Below are positions 60,345 to 64,000 of a stretch of 64,000 bases of DNA, piece by piece. How positions within the stretch are numbered: position 1 is the stretch's first letter; each line of letters opens with the position of its first letter. The stretch is from Dorea sp. 5-2 (GTDB lineage: Bacteria > Bacillota > Clostridia > Lachnospirales > Lachnospiraceae), in NCBI RefSeq assembly GCF_000403455.2, contig NZ_KE159726.1, positions 177,021 through 241,020 on the forward strand. The letters run 5' to 3'. The notes under the pieces are model-generated. The model was not told the origin of the DNA. It worked only from the letters and a program-made list of their open reading frames with translations, and made no database searches. Both the position numbers and the translations under genes were made by a program.

Positions 60345-60733
60345 TACTGACAGACGACAGCTATGATATTCTGGCAGAACGTACAATTGACGAATTGCTG
60401 CAGATAAAGGATAAAAGAGGCAAAGAGGTGCCGATCGTGACAACTTCTAAGATAAGAAACCTGTTGGCAATGACTGCAGATATTTATAACGATGTGATGC
60501 ATATAAAGGAAGAGAAACTCCCTGCGGATGTGAAAGGGCGTATCCGTTATCTGAAGATCCGGTTTGTCTACGAGGCAGGGCGTGAACCAGGGGTTAAGAA
60601 TCTGGTTGAAAGAGGCAGAATACTGGAATGTCTGGATGAGATCAGGGATAGTAAGCAGCAGTTCATTTTGTTCAGCAGATATGTGGAAGCACTGGTGGCA
60701 TTTCGGAAATTTAAAGGCAAAAGAGATGAGTAG
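60341..60733 (+). CDS. csm2: Type III-A CRISPR subunit Csm2
   Basis: Small subunit of the Csm complex, 130 residues, mostly helical. The start at 60341 overlaps the csm1 stop as ATGA and has GGAGG 10 bases upstream. The pattern TSKIRNLLAMTADIYNDV (about 29-46), then RIRYLKIRFVYEAGREPGVK in family order, and the end YVEALVAFRKFKG are typical of Csm2. It lines the target-RNA groove together with Csm3. Csm2 is the part that separates subtype III-A from III-B. Confidence 0.93.
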   Translation: MILTDDSYDILAERTIDELLQIKDKRGKEVPIVTTSKIRNLLAMTADIYNDVMHIKEEKLPADVKGRIRYLKIRFVYEAGREPGVKNLVERGRILECLDEIRDSKQQFILFSRYVEALVAFRKFKGKRDE

Positions 60734-60745
60734 GGGGAGAAAAAT

Positions 60746-61402
60746 ATGATTACAAAAGTGAGAATATCAGGAAAGATAGAAGTCCTTACCGGAATGCATA
60801 TCGGAGGATCCAGTGCATTCTCTGCAATCGGCGCGGTTGATGCTCCGGTGGTCAGAGACGTACGCAGCAGGCTGCCCATGATACCAGGAAGCAGCCTGAA
60901 AGGGAAGATGCGGGCATTGTTGGCAAAAAAGTATAATACAGCGGTAGTTGAGCCGGATTATGACGCTCCGTGCCTGACGGATCTTTTCGGAAGCGCCAGA
61001 AAAGATCATATTAAGTGCAGCCGGATCTTGTTCTCGGATATGATCATGTCAAATTGGGATGAATTAAAACAACAGGGACTGACGAGCAGTACGGAGGTAA
61101 AGTTCGAAAATAGTATAAAGAGGACGACCGCTGTTGCGAATCCAAGACAGATTGAACGTGTGGTAAGAGGTGCTGAATTTCCGTTAGATCTTATCTATGA
61201 GATGGATACGGAAGAAAAGATGGAAGCAGATTTCGAAATGATAAGAGACGGATTCAGACTGTTGGAATACGATTATCTCGGAGGAAATGGATCAAGGGGA
61301 TATGGTAAGGTCAAATTTAAGGAATTAGAATTGGAGGTATTGATCGGAGATATTTCAGATAGGGTACAGGATGTGTGCCAGGGATTTTTAAATGAGGTGT
61401 AG
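60746..61402 (+). CDS. csm3: Type III-A CRISPR backbone subunit Csm3 (RAMP RNase)
   Basis: Backbone RAMP protein of 218 residues that cuts bound target RNA at 6-nt intervals. The catalytic aspartate corresponds to D32 in AIGAVDAPVVRD. The glycine-rich RAMP loop is IPGSSLKGKMRALL (about 48-61), and a second conserved segment is EYDYLGGNGSRGYGKV (about 172-187). GGGGGAG precedes the ATG. Multiple copies form the filament on the crRNA. The intact aspartate predicts that the complex can shut itself off by cutting the target. Confidence 0.97.
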   Translation: MITKVRISGKIEVLTGMHIGGSSAFSAIGAVDAPVVRDVRSRLPMIPGSSLKGKMRALLAKKYNTAVVEPDYDAPCLTDLFGSARKDHIKCSRILFSDMIMSNWDELKQQGLTSSTEVKFENSIKRTTAVANPRQIERVVRGAEFPLDLIYEMDTEEKMEADFEMIRDGFRLLEYDYLGGNGSRGYGKVKFKELELEVLIGDISDRVQDVCQGFLNEV

Positions 61403-61405
61403 AAA

Positions 61406-62323
61406 ATGAATTATGCTGTATATAAATTGGAATTTACATCGGGAGTTCATTTTGGGAAGGGGTTGTTGAATGACAGCGACTACGTATTTCGTGCGGATGC
61501 ATTGTTTTCTGCAATGTATATAGAGGCGTTGAAATATGGGAATGGGACGGCAGATCAGTTCTATGAGAGTACGAAGTCTGGCAGCCTGCGGATCTCGGAT
61601 GCGCTTCCATATGTAAAAGACCGGTATATGATCCCGAAACCGATGCTGCACATAGAATCTGCAAGACGAGGGGATTCCGGAGAAAAGAAAAGGTATAAGA
61701 AATTAAAGTATCTGCCCGTGAATCAGTTGGAAGAATTTCTTTCCGGTAGAATGAGTCTGGAACAAGATCCGATGAAAGATTTTGGAATAGTTCAGCAGCG
61801 TATCATGGCAGCAGTGCGGAAGGAAGAAGATACACAGCCCTTCCATGTGGGAATATTTTATTTTAATCCGGGAAATGGCCTGTATGTGATAATATCTTAT
61901 GCAGAGAAAGTAGAGAAAGAATTGGCAGAGCAGCTTCTGGAAGCTGTTTCATATTCTGGAATCGGCGGAGAAAAATCAAGAGGTTTGGGAAAATTTGAAT
62001 TAAAAAAGGCAGGAAAGAATACAGAAGTATTGATGAAATGTTTGGAAAAGTCATCAGAAGGTAAGTTGCTCTTATCAACAGCTCTCCCAAGGGAGGAAGA
62101 ATTAGAAAGTGCATTAGAAGGTGCGGCATATCTGCTAGGAAAAAGATCGGGGTTTGTCTCATCTGAAATATATGCAGATGAGCAGCGCAAAAAGAAAGAT
62201 CTATATGTGTTTATGGCAGGGTCATATTTTGTAAATTGTTTTGAAGGAGATATATATGACGTGTCGGAGGGTGGCACGCATCCCGTCTATCGTTATGCAA
62301 AGCCCATGTTTATGGGGGTGTGA
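61406..62323 (+). CDS. csm4: Type III-A CRISPR subunit Csm4 (RAMP)
   Basis: Caps the complex by gripping the 5-prime repeat tag of the crRNA next to Csm1. 305 residues. The beginning YKLEFTSGVHFGKGLL (about 5-20) and SYSGIGGEKSRGLGKFEL (about 183-200) are the RAMP strand and G-rich loop. The end YRYAKPMFMGV is characteristic of Csm4. It starts 3 bases after csm3, with GAGGTG ahead, so the subunits are translated as one block. Confidence 0.96.
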   Translation: MNYAVYKLEFTSGVHFGKGLLNDSDYVFRADALFSAMYIEALKYGNGTADQFYESTKSGSLRISDALPYVKDRYMIPKPMLHIESARRGDSGEKKRYKKLKYLPVNQLEEFLSGRMSLEQDPMKDFGIVQQRIMAAVRKEEDTQPFHVGIFYFNPGNGLYVIISYAEKVEKELAEQLLEAVSYSGIGGEKSRGLGKFELKKAGKNTEVLMKCLEKSSEGKLLLSTALPREEELESALEGAAYLLGKRSGFVSSEIYADEQRKKKDLYVFMAGSYFVNCFEGDIYDVSEGGTHPVYRYAKPMFMGV

Positions 62324-62326
62324 AAT

Positions 62327-63451
62327 ATGGAAGAATTCATAAAAAAATATGAGGTTAAGATTAAGGCTTTGTCCCCGATTCATGTGGGGAATGGAGAGAA
62401 GATAGGTAAGAAAGAGTATATTAATCTTCTCTGGAACCATAAAGTCATTATTCCGGATCTGGCAAAAATGTACGCAGATATCTGTAAAGTTGGTTTGGAA
62501 AGAGAATATATCAATTATATGTTGAATGAGCGGATAGATCTCGGAGTCTGGCTGAAACAACATGATTTTCAGAAGAAAGATTATGAATGTTGGAAAAAAT
62601 ATGAAATGGATTCGGGAGACGCACTCTCAGGCTCGTCAATGGGGAGGCAGGTGAGACCCAAAGAAATCATGTGTATTACAAAGGATGCATATGGTCTGCC
62701 TTACATACCGGGAAGCAGTCTGAAGGGAATGATCAGAACCGCGCTGTTAGCCTATGAGATTAAGCAAAATCCGGGAAAATACAGAGAAGTGTGCACAAGA
62801 ATTCGGAATAATGTAAAGCAATATGCGAAAAGGGATCAGTGCTTAGCAAGGGAGACAGCAGACCTGGAAGTCATAGCGTTTCATACATTAGGACGTGACG
62901 AGAAGAAAAGAGGAAACGCAGTGAATTCCTGTTTGGCAGGGGTGATTGTCAGTGACAGTAAACCGATTTCTTTAGAGAATCTGATCTTGAGCCAGAAAAT
63001 TGACTATACCCTTGAAGGAAAGGAAAAACCGCTGCCGATTTTGAAGGAAGCATTGATTCCGGGTACAGAAATTAATTTTGAGATTTCGATCGACAGGACA
63101 CAATGCGAGTATACGATTGATGATATTCTGACTGTATTAGAAGATTTTCAGCAAAATGTATATAAAAATTATTATTCCCGTTTCCGGAGAGGATCGGAGG
63201 AGAAAGGTATTGTGTGGCTTGGAGGCGGGAGCGGCTTCTTATCGAAGACGATAATTTATCCCGTTTTTGAAAAAGATGCCGTAAGAATAACGGATGCGAT
63301 TTTTAAGAATACATTGGGCAAGAATTATAGTATACATAAGCATAATAAGGATATTTCATTGAGAATTGCGCCGCATGTATGCAAATGTACCTATTATAAT
63401 GGTCGTTTGTATGACATGGGAATGGGAAAAATAGAAGTCTTATCAAAGTGA
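62327..63451 (+). CDS. csm5: Type III-A CRISPR subunit Csm5 (RAMP)
   Basis: RAMP subunit at the 3-prime end of the crRNA, 374 residues, also implicated in recruiting nucleases for crRNA trimming. The N-terminal IKALSPIHVGNGEKIGKKEY (about 11-30) and LPYIPGSSLKGMIRTALL (about 124-141) are the family blocks. RFRRGSEEKGIVWLGGGSGFLSK near 286-308 holds the second G-rich loop in part. Last gene of the cas operon; the array begins 166 bases later on the same strand. No cas1 or cas2 follows within the window. Confidence 0.96.
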   Translation: MEEFIKKYEVKIKALSPIHVGNGEKIGKKEYINLLWNHKVIIPDLAKMYADICKVGLEREYINYMLNERIDLGVWLKQHDFQKKDYECWKKYEMDSGDALSGSSMGRQVRPKEIMCITKDAYGLPYIPGSSLKGMIRTALLAYEIKQNPGKYREVCTRIRNNVKQYAKRDQCLARETADLEVIAFHTLGRDEKKRGNAVNSCLAGVIVSDSKPISLENLILSQKIDYTLEGKEKPLPILKEALIPGTEINFEISIDRTQCEYTIDDILTVLEDFQQNVYKNYYSRFRRGSEEKGIVWLGGGSGFLSKTIIYPVFEKDAVRITDAIFKNTLGKNYSIHKHNKDISLRIAPHVCKCTYYNGRLYDMGMGKIEVLSK

Positions 63452-63617
63452 TTTGCTCATGCAGATATATAGAAATAAGTGATTTTGCGCCGCAGCCCGT
63501 AAATACAGTGGAAAATATGTGTTTGTGGCAGGATCTGAGTGCTGTAAATAGGATTCAGGGTTTTGCCCCGCAAATGTGGGATGGAAGTTAGAAGATGTAA
63601 GGGCTGCGGAAGGTAGG
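63452..63617 (+). promoter_or_regulatory. CRISPR leader
   Basis: 166 bases between csm5 and the first repeat with no gene. A leader is expected here because the cas genes and the array have the same direction. I see no convincing -35/-10 pair; a short inverted repeat CCCGCA/TGTGGG lies near 63568-63582. Array transcription could also come partly from the cas operon. Confidence 0.5.
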
Positions 63618-64000
63618 ATTGAGAATATAGAGACCCCGAGAGGGGACGGAAACCTTTCAACCATTTCTTTCACTGTAATCTCTCTCATGAATTGAGAATA
63701 TAGAGACCCCGAGAGGGGACGGAAACGCTCTTTAATCTGCTCTCTTGCGTATTCTCTCATGATCATTGAGAATATAGAGACCCCGAGAGGGGACGGAAAC
63801 CAATATCTACCGAAATCTTGGTATAATCATCGTTTATTGAGAATATAGAGACCCCGAGAGGGGACGGAAACGTTCCCTCAAAAAACTTTTGAATACTGGC
63901 ATATCTTATTGAGAATATAGAGACCCCGAGAGGGGACGGAAACGTATGTACACTTTACGGTATGTACACTTGCGCTTTTATTGAGAATATAGAGACCCCG
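63618..64000 (+). CRISPR. Type III-A CRISPR array (start; continues beyond the window)
   Basis: Five complete identical 36-base repeats and a sixth cut by the window end. Repeats begin ATTGAGAATATAGAGACC and end GGGGACGGAAAC; starts are 63618, 63691, 63765, 63836, 63908 and 63980. The repeat has an inner palindrome CCCCGAGAGGGG, a hairpin for Cas6. Spacers are 37, 38, 35, 36 and 36 bases. The last eight bases ACGGAAAC would be the crRNA 5-prime tag. The absence of repeat decay at the left end fits this being the leader end, where the newest spacers sit. Confidence 0.99.

Noticed and set aside
63443..63766. Frames on the minus strand across the leader and first repeats
   Set aside because: They read through CRISPR repeats, giving a repeated peptide; not a gene.
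1..64000. tRNA, rRNA or well-known riboswitch
   Set aside because: I looked for cloverleaf-like segments, rRNA cores and the common riboswitch cores and found none I could support; a covariance search would be decisive.

Overview
The window looks like a chromosome segment of a gut Firmicute of the Lachnospiraceae (Clostridium cluster XIVa). It has moderate GC, strong AGGAGG-type ribosome sites, a glycyl-radical hydroxyproline dehydratase, a Bacillus-like frl operon, NrdR and a type III-A CRISPR locus. This is inference from gene content; there is no rRNA marker here, and I saw no tRNA or rRNA gene.

Layout. 0-5.1 kb: a two-component system followed by an ABC exporter (ATPase plus FtsX-type permease). 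5.2-10.6 kb: a peptide or acyl-amino-acid module made of a DUF5058 membrane protein, a partner membrane protein, two M20 peptidases and a modular regulator. 10.7-14.2 kb: a second FtsX-type ABC exporter on the minus strand, whose upstream region carries the same 11-bp-phased GTGA repeats as the first. 14.3-17.5 kb: flavoprotein, ferredoxin, nrdR, truA and exodeoxyribonuclease III. 17.5-25.1 kb: an Amadori-product (fructosamine) module with an M20 dipeptidase divergent from a GntR/UTRA regulator, then frlD, a sugar-type ABC transporter and frlB. One operator-like motif sits upstream of the peptidase, the regulator and the frl operon. 25.1-31.5 kb: an SDR oxidoreductase, a large RND pump with a coiled-coil insertion, an HD hydrolase and a DUF1848 protein. 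31.7-38.6 kb: trans-4-hydroxyproline dehydratase (HypD) and its activase, acylphosphatase, a TetR regulator, an NrdG-like radical SAM protein, a GntR regulator and proC. HypD and ProC together convert hydroxyproline to proline.

38.6-47.3 kb is the accessory, decayed part. It holds a nitroreductase pseudogene, a long inverted repeat, orphan XRE regulators, a Uma2 nuclease, a phage-antirepressor fragment, a LacI regulator facing a truncated sugar-binding protein, a TnpC-like transposon remnant, an AT-rich DUF262-HEPN gene pair between two copies of a 52-bp terminator-like repeat, and an IS200-type element. 47.3-57 kb: a TetR-flavodoxin operon under a perfect 19-bp inverted repeat, a PatB-type C-S lyase, a pyrophosphohydrolase/UPF0158 fusion, a GntR-KDPG aldolase pair, an esterase and a soluble hybrid histidine kinase. 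57.2-64 kb: cas6-csm1-csm2-csm3-csm4-csm5 and a CRISPR array that runs off the window end.

The best candidates for something under-described are the DUF262-HEPN pair, the dispersed multi-hairpin repeat (three long copies and one partial), the shared operator linking a dipeptidase to the frl operon, and the bias of CRISPR spacers toward antisense of gene starts. All functional calls are made by eye from protein motifs and neighbourhood; no database search was run.
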